Shown piece by piece: positions 1-11,979 of a DNA stretch of 64,000 nucleotides. A program made the position numbers and the translations under genes. Source of the DNA: Epiperipatus broadwayi (lineage: Eukaryota; Onychophora; Udeonychophora; Euonychophora; Peripatidae). Location: assembly GCA_028023455.1 (NCBI GenBank), contig JAQFVV010000050.1:3102626-3166625 (forward strand). The letters are read 5' to 3'. The notes under the pieces were generated by a model. That model made no database searches and was not told the DNA's origin. It saw only the letters and a list, made by a program, of their open reading frames with translations. Positions within the stretch are counted from its first letter, which is position 1. The number at the start of each line of letters is the position of its first letter.

Positions 1-442
1 TTTGAAAAGGAAGGTTTTTAATAAATGTGTTTTACCAGTTCTTACTTATAGCTCTGAGACTTGGATACTTAATAGAAAAGCAATACAAAGACTTCAGAAC
101 ACTCAAAGAAGTATGGAAAGATGCATGTTGGTAGTAGCAAGAACAAAAATGCAGTACATCGGTAAGAGAACAAACAGGTGTTACTGACCTCATTGAAAAA
201 AATTAAAATACTGAAGTGGAGTTGGGCTAGACATATTTCTAGAAGAGATGATAATAGATGGACAATTAAAATTTTAAACTGGGTTCCAAGGCATTGTAAA
301 AGACCCAGAAAGATACCATATGTGAGATGAATGGATGAAATAAGAAAGTGTGCTGGTTTGATGTGGAGAAGAGAAGCTAAAGATCAGAGAGGATGGATTG
401 AACTTGGAGAGACCTCCATCTTGAAGTGGATTGATAATGTTT
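1..442 (+). mobile_element. RTE-like LINE 3' end, decayed, cut by window start
   Basis: Translation in shifting frames gives the C-terminal end of a non-LTR reverse transcriptase: a KVFNKCVLPVLTY block, an IQRLQ..QRSMERCML block, then WAGHI-, RWMDEI- and LGETFILQW-like pieces after frameshifts. The same series recurs at six other places in the window. It ends near TTGATAATGTTTGATGG and runs into a TA array, where other copies have a (TGA)n tail. Stops and frameshifts make it non-coding. Assignment to an RTE-like clade rests on the C-terminal motifs and the trinucleotide tail and is an inference from family knowledge. Confidence 0.7.
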
Positions 443-445
443 GAT

Positions 446-501
<56 letters not shown>
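443..501. repeat. TA dinucleotide array
   Basis: About 28 uninterrupted TA units follow directly on the LINE tail, probably grown from the element's own simple-sequence tail. Confidence 0.95.
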
Positions 502-507
<6 letters not shown>

Positions 508-743
508 TCAACTGGTATTTTTTAATTTAACAGCAGTTGAAGAGGTTAAGTAATTAATCAAAAACACTTGGATTGAAAGATTGTATATAATAATTAATTA
601 TCATTATGTTTATTATTTTTATTGTTGTTACAATATTTTTTAATTAAAGGACATTATATTTGTATATGCAACAAAAAATCAAGTCACATATAAAGTGGCA
701 TTACTTTTATAAGCTTGTATTTACAAATATATGTGTGTGTGTG

Positions 744-1170
744 TTTTGCCAGTTCTTACTTATGGATCTGAGACTTGAACATTTTAATAGAAGAGCAATA
801 CAGATACTTCAAACCACTCAAAGAAGTATGGAGAGATGCATGTTGGGAATAACAAGGGATCGAAAATGCAATGTATGGGTAAGAGAACAAACAGGTGTTA
901 CTGACATCATTGAAAAAATTAAAAGACTGAAGTGGAGTTGGGCTGGACATATTGTTAGAAGAAATGATAACAGATGGACAATTGAAATTTTAATCTGGAT
1001 TCCAATATATTGTAAAAGACCCAGAAAGAGACCACATGTTAGATGAAATAAGAAAGTGTGTAGGGGTGACGTGGAGAAGAGAAGCTAAAGATAGGAAAAG
1101 ATGGATTGAAATTGGAGAGACCTTCATCGTGCAGTGGATTGATAATGGTTGATGATGATGATGATGATAT
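744..1170 (+). mobile_element. RTE-like LINE 3' end with (TGA)n tail
   Basis: A second copy of the LINE C-terminal region. An open stretch to about 1046 includes QRSMERCMLGITRDRK, REQTGVTDIIEKIKRLKWSW, AGHIVRR and DNRWTIEIL. After a frame break the terminal part resembles LGET/FILQWIDNG. It closes with ATTGATAATGG(TTGATG)ATGATGATGATGAT, the short trinucleotide tail typical of RTE-type LINEs. It is 5'-truncated (no endonuclease or RT core is seen), as expected of dead LINE copies. The ORF beginning at 660 starts in unrelated upstream sequence. Confidence 0.75.
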
Positions 1171-3652
1171 ATATTTCAACATACTACATGTTTAAAAATA
1201 ATCCAAGTATATATATATACAAGTTGTGATTGTCTGATCTTTTTATTGTAATAGGTAAATGAAATAGTCTCTATCCATAGCATAAAACAATAATTTCTAG
1301 AAAAAATGTGTGATCTACCTTCTCTCATTTAACATATTTTTTATATCGAGAAGTGTCTGAAAGTTTTAGGCCAGAAAAAGATAATTAATATTTGAATCAA
1401 TCATGAAATTTATCTTAAATGCTAGTTTTAAAGTGATTGTTATCATTAGTTAACACATTTATAATTTTTTCAATTTTAATATTTTCAACACCCATTCAAA
1501 AGTAGATATATTTCCAATGCTTATATATATATATATATATAATTTAAAACTAAAATCTCATGATATTTTTATAATATATATATTTATAAAAATGTACAAA
1601 TCACTCTCCTAAACATTGTAATGTTTCGGCAACGCTTTCTGTGAAGAAACTTAAAGTCTGAACTTCAAACAGCTGACCCAAAATGATATTTATTCACAGA
1701 GTATCTTGTTGAATTATTAGAATTTTTGGATAATTTGAACATTTTTCAATTTGAATTTTCAGCTAGTGATATGCACTAGGTTATTTTCACATATATGTAT
1801 CACACGATAATAGTCCAAGATGATGTTTATCATAAATCTTCAATGTATTTTCAGAACCCCATATAAGTAAAAGATAGATTCCAATTTTGGCTATGATCTA
1901 AAATATTACTATAGATAAGAAAGTTAACATTGGATGGTAATACATTGAATTTTTTATATTTCTAGAAGTTTAATTAAACTCCATTGAATAGGCAAATATA
2001 ATCTATTTTGAATAACGTTCAAATCTCATTGCTATTCATTAGTATTTAGATAGTAAACTTTATTTCTTACCAAGCTAGACATCTCATAGATGTAAATCAC
2101 AATAGACCAAATATATTTATACTATGAATCTTCAAACTATTTTCAAGGCAACTTTTAAAAGTATGGATTCCAACTTACACTCTGGTCTAAGATCTTAATA
2201 TAGACAAGAAAGTTGATAATTTCTGCTTCAGTCCAAATAATGTTTTGTTATATCTATATTAAAAAAATTAGATGAAAGTAAAAGTTTGGAATCCATATTT
2301 TTTCTATAGAGATTGCTTTGATAAGAGATTAAAAATTCTTAGTGTAGGTAATCTTCAGTGTTTACCATTGATGCACATTATATTTGTGCATATATAATGA
2401 TAAAAAACTTTATACGTTCTTAGATTTTATAAATAATTTTAATTTACAAAAATACAATTTACAATTATTACTTTTTTTTTTAAATATAGTCCATTCATTA
2501 GATGTTGAAATTATTTTTGTATTAGAAAAATTCTCAGAATTAATTGTATAATAAGCTTATAGCTATATCTGCCTAACCTTTCATAATAACCAGCCAAAGC
2601 CCGTAAAAACAAACATCCCCTATAATCAAGCTGAATTTTGAATAATTAGTAAAATTTGCACGGGGAAAAATTTCTTCAACAAAATAACAATTTTTTTTAT
2701 AATAAATTTACAAATGTGAGATACTGAAACATGAATTAGAAGGTGAACCACTAATTTTTTTTTTTAAAAAATATTAGGCCAATTTTTTTTACATACTTGG
2801 AATAGGTAATTTAAATTTCATCTACCACAAAGTGACAGACAAATAAGATTGTGTATAAATTACTAAAGACACATTCAGTAAATACATAGAAAAAACATAC
2901 AAAAGTAAAAAAAAGGATTATCTTTTTATAATAAGATTGAAAGAGAGCTTTGGCTCCATGTAGCATCTACAATATCTGAACAGACAAGCACCATGCCTCT
3001 GTTTTTAATTTTAAAGATTTTGTTACACACAGTGATTGCAATTTCATGGATGTAGAGTTGAAGCAAAAATGCAATCTTAGAAATCAAAGGGTAAACATAA
3101 GGAAAGTATTAACACTAATTGAAGGAAAGAGGTCTCATTTCTTTATATCAATGAGAGTATAGACAGAGAAACTGTGTGATTTAGTAATTGCCTCAATTAT
3201 ATTTTTATAGATAAAAAGAGCAAGACCTTGGAACAAAAATTGATGAAGTATTCCTTCAAATTTATGACAAAGGGAAAAAGAAGGTTAATGTTAGCATGCA
3301 TATTTCTCTGTGGTAAAAAAGGACTAATAGATAGAGCTTCTAAATTGAGTTTAATAAGGACATCAAAGTATTTTGGTTCTAGATACCAGAATATTTTTTT
3401 TTGATTATCTGTTTATTGGTAATAATAATAAGATATGGGGCTGGTTGAGATTGACCAGCAATATAAATCATATTGTAATTCTCTCAATAAAGTACTTTTT
3501 TGAAGCTGTAATGGAATTGATAAAGAATTGAAAGAAATTAAATTGACTGGGTGGAGGTGTGTAAGTTGGGATAACTAGAATTTTTTTTATAGCATTAGAA
3601 TAAGCAGAATCAAATTTTAAAACAGTAAAATGAAAAGTAGGGATTGAATGAA
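1171..3652. other. AT-rich stretch with diverged interspersed repeat
   Basis: No gene is seen. Blocks at about 1800-1930 and 2090-2215 resemble each other (dated by shared AAAGTATGGATTCCAA-type and AAGAAAGTTGA-type words). Similar words occur at 2275-2360 in the opposite orientation, and again near 9000-9085 and 17270-17400, so an old unclassified interspersed repeat is likely. The rest is low-complexity A/T sequence. Confidence 0.4.
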
Positions 3653-3680
3653 AACTAAACCATACCTTTTTTTCTCATGT

Positions 3681-3771
3681 GTCATAGCATCAGCCAGGAA
3701 GTGAACCCGCTAACCCGGGACAACTGCTTGTAAAGCAGCCATCGCTGACCTCTTGACCACCAATGCTTGAC
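3681..3771 (-). mobile_element. tRNA-Gly-like SINE
   Basis: Read on the minus strand this is a tRNA-like unit: GTCAAGCATTGGTGG start, anticodon-arm GCTGC...GCAG, and a pol III B-box-like GGTTCACTTCC near the end. It closes with an arm complementary to the start. A probable target duplication flanks it: AACTAAACCATAC at 3653-3665 and AACTAATCCACAC at 3772-3784 (two mismatches). There is no body beyond the tRNA-like part. Confidence 0.75.
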
Positions 3772-4501
3772 AACTAATCCACACTTTTAATAACAATTTA
3801 TCCAATATTAATCACATATTGCAAAACCGCATTACTCCATTAAATTTCAAAAATAAATTGAAATTTATTTTTTCATATCCACCTAATGCTGTGTATTAAA
3901 GATATAGAATACTTAAAGATAATCAATGAGGTAAATTTTATCAATAATTTTGTAATAGAAAAGTTGGTTTATGAGGTGATAATAGATATCTTACATGCAA
4001 ATGTATTATTGTCACAGAATTGTTTAAGAAAATACCAATAACAATTTTAACTGGTATAACCATAAAGATGTACATTACAAAAGTATAAAGTTAACATATT
4101 TAATAGAATGCAATAGATGCTTAAAGCATTATATAGGTGAATCAGAGAATAACTATACAATAATCAACCATACATTTGATGTTTTGCATAAAAATGAATT
4201 CATCACACTTTAAACATCACAAATTACTCAATTGATAATTTAAGAGTGGTTATATTTCGAAACTTTTTCACCACAAAGAAAACAAAATATGTTTTAATTT
4301 TTATTTTCAAGTTTAACACTTTACATCTGCATAAACAATGCATGAGCCAGAACATAAATATTACTATACCTTTGCAGTACCGAGTTTTTTTAATATTTTA
4401 TTTATGTTTATAATTATACATTAAAACAAACAGTACAGGTTGGAAGGTTGATTTTCTTTTATATAATTACATATATATTCAGCACTATACTATTAATTTA
4501 T

Positions 4502-4645
4502 ATCATCATCATCGACCATTATCAATCCACTGCAGGATGAAGGTCTCTCCAAGTTTAATCCATCTTCTCCGATCTTTAGCTTCTCTTCTCCACATCACCC
4601 CTGCATACTTCTTTATTTTATCCATCCATCTCATATACTTTTGTT
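4502..4645 (-). mobile_element. RTE-like LINE 3' terminus (short)
   Basis: The minus strand encodes YMRWMDKIKKYAGVMWRR and then LGETFILQWIDNG, the last about 45 residues of the RTE-like LINE seen at the window start. It is followed by the (GAT)n tail, read here as ATCATCATC at 4503-4511. Only the extreme 3' end is present. Confidence 0.75.
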
Positions 4646-4686
4646 TATGTCTATTTATATATATATATATATATATTGTTTTATAT

Positions 4687-4768
4687 GTCAAAGCGTTGAC
4701 CGGGAAATGAACCCGCGCCAGCTGCTTGTAAGGCAGCCATGCTAACCATTAGGCCACCAACGCTTGAC
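4687..4768 (-). mobile_element. tRNA-Gly-like SINE next to a TA array
   Basis: Minus-strand tRNA-like unit of about 82 bp with GTCAAGCGTTGGTGG at its start and CAACGCTTTGACATAT at its end. The arms pair like an acceptor stem. D-arm (CCTAATGGTTAGC), anticodon arm and T-arm are recognisable, with decay in the T-stem. Its downstream side runs into a TATATA tract, which may be its tail. No clear target duplication was found. Confidence 0.7.
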
Positions 4769-6440
4769 TACATATATTTAAATAATTTACACAATATAAT
4801 ATAAAATAAAATATATTATAAAATTAAATATATTTATGTATATGTAAATAGTTTTTTTTTTTTTAATATTTCATAGTTATTTAATTAGCTATGGATATAG
4901 ACACCCACTTATGTAAAGAGAACTATTTTCTGTCTCATTAGAATTAATATTAACTGTTTTTTGATTTTATTTAATATATGGTGTTTAAAATGATTAGAAA
5001 TAACAATGTATATTTTTTATAGTTGAAATTTATTTTCAATACATAATAGTTTCTATATACATTTTGTACACACATATTTTTGTACGCACGTATTTTATAT
5101 AACGAATGAATGAATTATTTAAAAGCTTTTGTAAAGTTATGATAATAAATAATTTCTTTGAATGAAACGGAATATGAAATTAGCCGACGATTTGCTACAT
5201 TTTTTGAAAAAAATATTAATCTACATTAATTATTTGCTTTATCACATTTTTTAATTTTGGATATATACATTTAGCTCCATTTTCTTATGAAAACTCAATC
5301 TCTGATTGGAATATTAAAACATAGCTGTGTAGATAAATAATTTTGCTTTTTTTAGTAATATATATTTTCTTTAGCTAAATATTTTTTATCGTTTTATATA
5401 TATAATTAATAGAGTGAACTGTTCTTACCTTGAGTTATAAATAAATAATATTCTTTTTTTTTTTAAAAAAATTTATATCCATTTAAAAAAATTTATGGAT
5501 ATAAATAATATTCTATGCAAATGATCAAGAATATCATAGATTGACTTAATGTTAAGCTTTTGATGTTTATAAGTTTATCCTTGTCCACATTAAGAAAATT
5601 CACAGTACACTCAATATATCAGACAGATGAAAACATAGCATTAATTATTATTAAATTAATAATTGATTATACTAGAAAAGAGACTGAAATTCACGTTTGA
5701 AAACTTTTTTTTTTTAAATAATCAGAATATTTGAAAGCATTAAATTACTACAGCTCAAATGTGTAATTAAATAAAGGAATAAATCATTCACTCCTTAGGA
5801 TAAGAACACTCTCTTGGCAAATGATTAAAAAATAGAATGAATGCATCCATTCTTTAAGATTTTAATGTTTATATGCATACCCATATCAACATTGATGAAA
5901 ATTCAATCATTAAATAATCACACCATGTAATTCTAAACCATCTTGGCAATCATATAGTAAGTTATATAACCACTATGTTACAACATTAAAAAATCAACCG
6001 ATCATTGTGACGCTTTTATTAAATTAATAAATCATCGACTGTTATTTTAAATAGATAAAGCTAAGCTAGTAATTACTTAAAACAAAACTACACCATATAA
6101 ATTTAAATATTCTAGTCAATTGGATTGCAAATTATTGCGAATAATTTGTCAACATTTTAAATTATACAATGATTATACTTTGTAATACATACAAGTGTTA
6201 ATAATAAATGAATACTTTCATTCCCATACTTTGTAACTTATGGTGTAATGGGTAGAATCTTCATCATTATGAGATGTGGTTGGATTTATATAACTTCAAT
6301 GTAACAAGTTTTTTCATGCACTCACACATATAAATAAATATAATATATTCTATCAGAGTATGAGACAATTATCAACTATTACAGTAATAAATCTTTGGTT
6401 CAAAACAATATTTGTTAGTTTGCTGAGCCAGGGATTCACT
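4769..6440. other. AT-rich stretch, nothing recognised
   Basis: No ORF with recognisable content and no RNA gene is seen. A small hairpin at about 5459-5505 consists of A/T runs around TTTATATCC/GGATATAAA. The rest is poly-A/T-rich. Confidence 0.5.
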
Positions 6441-6715
6441 CCAGTGTATCTTTAATTAAATAAAAGGGTAAAAGATATCTGCTAGAAGGTTGCATTAGAT
6501 CCTAAGACTTAAGTACAGTGCTCTCAGATCCAAAGCTCCTCACTGATGAAAGCCACAAGCTAGAAAACTAGTCTATGAATATTAGATGAGTAGAGAATAG
6601 ATAGGAATTTTATGCACAGACTTTCTTGTATCCATAGTATACTGTGACTTGCACTGAATGACACTATTGTATGGAATGTTTGATTCTGTTATAAATAAAA
6701 ATAGCAGTTCTTGTT
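6441..6715 (+). mobile_element. Hammerhead-bearing short element, family H1, copy 1
   Basis: Shares CTCAGATCCAA, GCTCCTCACTGATGAAAGCC and a CACTATTGTATGGAATG tail with copies at about 7.0, 8.1 and 23.1 kb. It holds a degenerate hammerhead core at 6528-6587: CTGATGA at 6543-6549 and stem II AGC/GCT, but GAAAAC instead of GAAAC, and the 3' side of stem I has decayed. The upstream part is a partial inverted copy. Probably the non-autonomous 3' end of a Penelope-like element (inference from hammerhead content). Confidence 0.55.
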
Positions 6716-6999
6716 AAGGGGAGTGCTATTTTTTTGAGCATGAGAAGGATATCCATTATTTGTTTAAGCCTACTGATGTTAAAATTATTTGCTTGGACAA
6801 AAATAATAAAAGACATGAAATAAAAAATTTGACTGAGTATTTAATACAAAATATTCAATTAATATGACATACAACTCCCCTTGACAAGAATTGCTATTTC
6901 AATTTTTAAAGATTATAAATTTTAAGGTTTTAAACCACTAAACATCACATGCTCACCATTCTTTATCTTTACACAAGCTGTTTGCACAGATACAAAACT

Positions 7000-7290
7000 A
7001 TCCATACTGTAGCACTACTCAGTGAAAGCCAGATTAATCAATAGATGCAAGAAGGTTTGTGCTCTCAGATCCAAGGCTCCTCACTGATGGAAGCCACAGG
7101 CTAGAAACTAGTCACTAGTTTGGATATAAATAGACATCATATAGGGATTTTCTGCACAAACATTCCTCCATCTATTGATTAGTCTGGCTTGCACTGAATG
7201 GCACTACTGTATGGAGGGTCTTTCCTCTATGTAAACACATTATGTAGGCATAAGGAATGGTGTCATGTGAAGTTTAGTGGCTTAATATCA
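7000..7290 (+). mobile_element. Hammerhead-bearing short element, family H1, copy 2
   Basis: Same family as the 23.1-kb copy. The degenerate hammerhead at 7069-7125 has CTGATGG (a key A changed to G) and GAAACTAGTC; the stem I 3' strand is lost. The upstream 7000-7065 segment is an inverted remnant of the tail. The downstream arm runs through GGCACTACTGTATGG to GTTTAGTGGCTTAA, the longest 3' tail seen for this family. Confidence 0.55.
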
Positions 7291-7410
7291 ATCCTGCTCA
7301 ATAGAATTATGGTATCTGTAGTCATTAAAGAAAAAAAGACAGCAAAAAGTATGAATGTTCATTGAGTTCAGATCCACATGACTATAGAAGCTAATGAGGT
7401 TGAATTGAAA

Positions 7411-8005
7411 CATTATTGTATTTTCCTGAAGGTTTGTGATGATAGGGTTCTAATTGTATATTTATATTGGACTATTCCCATTATCTGTGTGTTGAATGTC
7501 TTGTGAGAAATCTAATTTTATTTAAATATTTCAAATACATTCAACTGTTAGTCATATCACAGTAAACAGGTTAGTATATGCACCAATTGTATCACAGCAA
7601 ACAGGTTAGTATACACACAAGGTTTCAAGAGGTATTATTCTCCCCTCTTCTTCAGGTGTTTCTGGCCTGACTAGTGATAGTATTAGCATGGGATTTGGAC
7701 CTGGGTCCTTAGATTTTTGATTATTAAATTTTAAGGTTCAAATCCCATGCTAGTACTGTCACTGGTCAGGACAGCAACACCTGAAGAAGAGGGGATAATA
7801 ATATCTCTTGAAACATTCTGCATATACTAATCTGTTTGCTGTGATATTACAAATAGTTAGTGCATATACTAACCTGTTTGTTGTGATATTACTAACAGTT
7901 GAATGTATTTAAAATATTTAAATAAAATTAGACTTCTCACAAGACATTTAACACATATATTAGATGCTGGAAATAGTCCAATATAAAAATACAATTATTG
8001 TGTTT
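7411..8005. mobile_element. Inverted pair of PLE family-A tails
   Basis: Two copies of the 3' end of the Penelope-like element at 47.9-51.0 kb lie head to head, meeting near 7735. Each arm (about 280 bp) runs outward from a CCTTAAAATTTAATAAT-type tRNA-like piece through CACCTGAAGAAGAGGGG, TACTAACCTGTTTGCTG, GTTGAATGTATTT and AAATAGTCCAATAT. No coding part remains. The arms are roughly 85-90% alike by eye. Confidence 0.75.
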
Positions 8006-8039
8006 TCATTTTGCACTCAAAGCTTTGCTGATATTAAGA

Positions 8040-8262
8040 TAAAAGATGGATGCTGGAAGTTTGCATTAGATCCTAAGATCTAGGTGCAGTGCTCTCAGAT
8101 CCAAGGTTCTCACTGATAAAAGCCATAAGCTAAAAACTAGTCTGGCAATATTGAATGAGTAGGCACTAGGCAGGGATATTATGCACAAAACCTTCCAGCA
8201 TCCATTGATAACTCTTGTTTGCACTGAGAGGCTCTACTGTATGTAGAGTTTTGCCTCTGTGC
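8040..8262 (+). mobile_element. Hammerhead-bearing short element, family H1, copy 3
   Basis: Diverged copy containing CTCAGATCCAAGGTTC, CACTGATAAAAGCCATAAGC and AAAACTAGTCTGG. Both strands of the catalytic core carry substitutions (CTGATAA; AAAAAC for GAAAC), so it should be inactive. It ends in the family tail GCTCTACTGTATGTAGAG. Confidence 0.5.
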
Positions 8263-9370
8263 ATTTTAAGTTTTCCGGTAATAAATTTGTGATCTAGGTT
8301 TGATAACTATGCACTGAATCCAATGCCATTTGTAACATTTTTTTAAAAGTTTAATCATCATTTTAATAAACTACATGTAATATAATAAAATTTAAATAAA
8401 CCAGCCAATAATTTTACCCACAATTACACTTTAAATGTACAACATCTTATTAACTGAACCATCAAATCAGATCATATGCACAATTGTTGCCTGGAATCAA
8501 CATCAATTATTAGTAATCTATAAGCATCTGCTTATATATCAATGTAGTCAGGTACTGAGATCTTAGAAAATGCTTATAGACAAATGATAATACCGATTTC
8601 AGAAAAAATTGCATTTGACCTGCCAAGTAACTGAGTGATTTAGTGTGACCTTATAATTTGTCTTATTACAGATACATTTATTGATTGATTCATTTACCGA
8701 TGAGTAGGTGTAGTTATAGTTAATTAGATAATTAATAGCAATTTTGACATGTGATTTACATATATTTGATATATTTTGCATGTTCATCCATGTATGATTT
8801 TTTTTACAAATATATTGATATTTCAGTTTGATCACACAAGCCATCAGCTGGTTCATGAATAGAATACTATAAATATGGTTATAATGATTTATAACATTGT
8901 TAAATCATACGAGAATATGCCTATAAAGTACATCATTTATATCCATAACCCATGAAAATCTTATCAATATACGTAACCATTAAAAAACAGTCAACACTTA
9001 GATAATCCCAATATAGATAACAATCAAGAATCTCAAACCATTGTCAAAGCAATCTCCTTTTAACAATAAAGGTGGAACCCCACCTTAAAGATTGCAAATT
9101 GACCAGAGATTGAAATTTTTTATACATATATATACACACAACTTAGAGTAACACAATGATATATATATATATATAAACATACTTAAAAAAGAGTGATTCA
9201 ATGAAATCTGATCTCCTTCACATCTATAGTTATTATTGTATTTTATATATAAATAAAGTTCTTAATTTATAGCATTTATTTGCAATGTATTAAGATTAAT
9301 TTCCAATATCACGCCTAGTAAAGATAAACATCACATGACCACCACCTCTTATGCTTGTGTATAACTGTTA

Positions 9371-9441
9371 TTAAAACAGGCAAAACTCACTAGCTTGCTG
9401 TGTGCGGCAATACGTATAGTGAGTTTTGCCTGTTTTAACTT
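9371..9441. repeat. Small inverted repeat of the H1 tail
   Basis: AAACAGGCAAAACTCACTA and its inverse TAGTGAGTTTTGCCTGTTTT flank a 24-bp loop. The arms match the extreme tail of family H1 (compare the GAGAGTTTTTCCTGTTTTA-like end near 54.6 kb), so this is probably an inverted pair cut back to its last about 30 bp. Confidence 0.7.
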
Positions 9442-9533
9442 AGTAAAGATAATTGAAATGGCTTCCAATTTCAGGATACGACAACTCAACTAGCATCAAA
9501 ACAATACTTTTTATTATGAAGTATTATATATTA

Positions 9534-9795
9534 ATGGCATTTATATATTGGACTATTTCTATCATAGAGTAGTGAATATTGAATGTTTTTTAGAAAAAAA
9601 ATAACTTTATTTAAATTTTCGAAGTACATCCAACTGTTAGTAATAGCGCACAGGTTAGTAACAGTAGAATGTAGGTTGAAAATTTAAATAAAGTTAATTT
9701 TTTTAAAGATATTCAATATTCGAAACTAGATGATAGAAATAGTCCAATATATAAATACAACTAAAATACCATCATCACAAAATTTCAGGAATACA
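9534..9795. mobile_element. Inverted pair of PLE family-A tails (short)
   Basis: Two outward-facing copies of the family-A 3' end, each only about 120 bp, meet near 9655. They share TATTGGACTATTTC, AACTTTATTTAAATTTTC and their inverses. The right arm extends to CATCATCACAAAATTTCAGG, the fuller 3' terminus. Confidence 0.7.
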
Positions 9796-9799
9796 CTGT

Positions 9800-10570
9800 T
9801 ATATATTAATGTTTACGTAAAACTTTGAATGTGAATTACAATGTTGATATTTATATTTCACTTACAAGTGTAAAGTATTTTCACTATAAACCGATCTTTT
9901 TGCTGATATATTGATTCGGTTTTAATTTAAAAAATCAGCAAAAATTAAAACTTTTTACTTCAAAAGTCAAATCGCAAAACTACAAATTTACCAACATGAT
10001 GACATTTGTTCACATATTATTAATCAAGTAAAAATGATATAATTTTATTTTTGTTTTAAGGTTGTTTTCATTATCTAAAATATATCTTTTTTATTTAATA
10101 AGTATAAAATATATTTATTTGTATAATTATGTAATATTTTTAGGATTTAAATTTCGTTGTGGGAAAGAAGTGGAAAAAAGAGTAGGTTATTGAACTTAAT
10201 ATAAAAATTGTTACATACAACTTTTAAACCTCAGTTAAAGATTAATATATCTGATTTTTTAATTAAATACATACACTCAGAATTATTCACATTTTATTTT
10301 AATACATTTATAAATTTAAAAATAAGCTGTTTTTTTTTTTATTTTCTTAAATAAATTTATAACTTTTAGTACGTTGTTTATTCCTTTCGTTATGTTAAAT
10401 TAATTTTAAGAATAATTTTGATAAGCAATATGGATATATTTTTATAAAAATTGTATTCCAATTGAAAATTATACTATATATAAAAAAGTTAACTTTATAA
10501 ACTTAGTCTTGATTTAATTTTGTTATTTGGTCACAGAATAGGTGTGATTTATTTTATTTTTCCTAACACT
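9800..10570. other. AT-rich stretch with one interspersed-repeat word
   Basis: Holds nothing gene-like. The segment at about 10225-10262 (CAGTTAAAGATTAATATATC) recurs at 20430-20455 and, inverted, at 60975-61000 and 61388-61410, marking an unclassified dispersed repeat. Confidence 0.45.
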
Positions 10571-10571
10571 T

Positions 10572-10620
<49 letters not shown>
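10572..10620. repeat. Compound (TA)n(TG)n microsatellite
   Basis: About 11 TA units pass directly into about 14 TG units. Confidence 0.95.
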
Positions 10621-10899
10621 TTAATTAATTCTTTTAATATCACACAATTACGCAGCAATATTGAATAGTATTCATTTCATTTATGCCATGTATACAAATT
10701 TTAAGATCTTTCAAAACAACAATGTCTAATCAAAAATCAACCAATATCTCTGTTACAACATTCAGTTTAATATTAATAATTTAAATGTAATGTAGCAGCA
10801 GTTTAACTAAAACCTACTTTGTTTTATACTTGATAATATTCAAGACAAAGCCTTTAACCCACAATGGTAATTGTAGGATTGTCTAACTATTGATGTTAA

Positions 10900-10902
<3 letters not shown>

Positions 10903-10962
<60 letters not shown>
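10903..10962. repeat. TA array with one phase break
   Basis: About 29 TA units interrupted once (TATTATA) near 10934. Confidence 0.95.
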
Positions 10963-10966
<4 letters not shown>

Positions 10967-11197
10967 AAACAAGACTCAAATTGTGTAACTTGCTTTTAAG
11001 CTTGTATTAAAATGTTCACTAAAGGGAGCTTGCCAATAGACTGGGGAATGTAAAATTAAGTAGCTAACAAGTTTTTCTTGGTATAATTGCTGAGAGATTC
11101 TTGACTTCATTTTAGAAGAAGCTACAGTACATCACATCACATCACATCAAGCCATTATAAGTACCAAAAGAGAAAGAATTCAAAATCTCTATCGAAT

Positions 11198-11259
11198 GTC
11201 CTTATCCCCACAACAATTGGTTTAGAGCTTAATGGCTCACCTCAGTGGGGATCTAGGAC
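11198..11259 (-). ncRNA. Hammerhead-like unit, degenerate
   Basis: On the minus strand stem I is CCCCA/TGGGG with a distal GTCCTA/AAGGAC helix. The core reads CTGAGGT, stem II GAGC/GCTC, then TAAAC instead of GAAAC, and the cleavage triplet GUC is altered. The fold is conserved but activity is unlikely. Confidence 0.5.
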
Positions 11260-11617
11260 TTCAGACACTAGATCTAAAATACCAACTCAAAAATCTAATA
11301 TGTTATTATCAATTTGAAAACCTGAATTTTTCAGACATGTAAATGTTTTTAAATCCAACTGTACAAACCAGATAGCTATATGGGTCTGAACTGTCTTCAA
11401 ATCCAGCCTTAAAAATCAGATAGCTATATAGGTCTGAACTGAGTTAACTATCTGGTTTGTAAGGCTGGATTTGAAGACATTTACATGTCTGAATAATTCA
11501 CATTAAGTCTGGATTTGAAGACATTTATGTGTCTGAAACATTCAGTTTTTTAAATTGATAGTAACATATTAGCTAAGTGATGACTTTTGAGTTGGTATTT
11601 TAGATCTAGTACCTGGA

Positions 11618-11678
11618 GTCCTAGCTCCCCAATGATGTGATCCATAAGCTCGAAACCAATTGGTCTGCGGATAAGGAC
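11618..11678 (+). ncRNA. Hammerhead-like unit with palindromic stem III
   Basis: Distal stem I GTCCT/AGGAC, proximal CCCCA/TGCGG (one mismatch), core ATGATGT (C3 changed), stem II GATC/GCTC-like, GAAA, then self-complementary CCAATTGG followed by TC. A predicted cut would follow 11665. A stem III of this kind is short and would pair best between two copies, as described for minimal type I hammerheads in Penelope-like elements. Confidence 0.55.
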
Positions 11679-11763
11679 ATTCGATAAATAAATTGAATTC
11701 TTTCTTTTTTGGCACTTATAAATTAAAGTTTGATGGCAGTTAGTGATAAACTCCCTCCCTCTA

Positions 11764-11977
<214 letters not shown>

Positions 11978-11979
11978 TA

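Larger units (their letters stand above)
11000..11725. mobile_element. Inverted pair, family H2, with two hammerhead-like units
   Basis: A large palindromic element. The left arm contains AAGAGAAAGAATTC, ATGTCCTTATCCCC, CTAGATCTAAAATACC and TTTTTCAGACATGTAAATG; the right arm holds their inverses ending at AATTCTTTCTTTTTTGGCACTT. The centre (about 11340-11530) carries repeated CTGGATTTGAAGACATTTA-type words. Each arm has a hammerhead-like core (11198-11259 minus; 11618-11678 plus). No coding sequence is present. Confidence 0.7.
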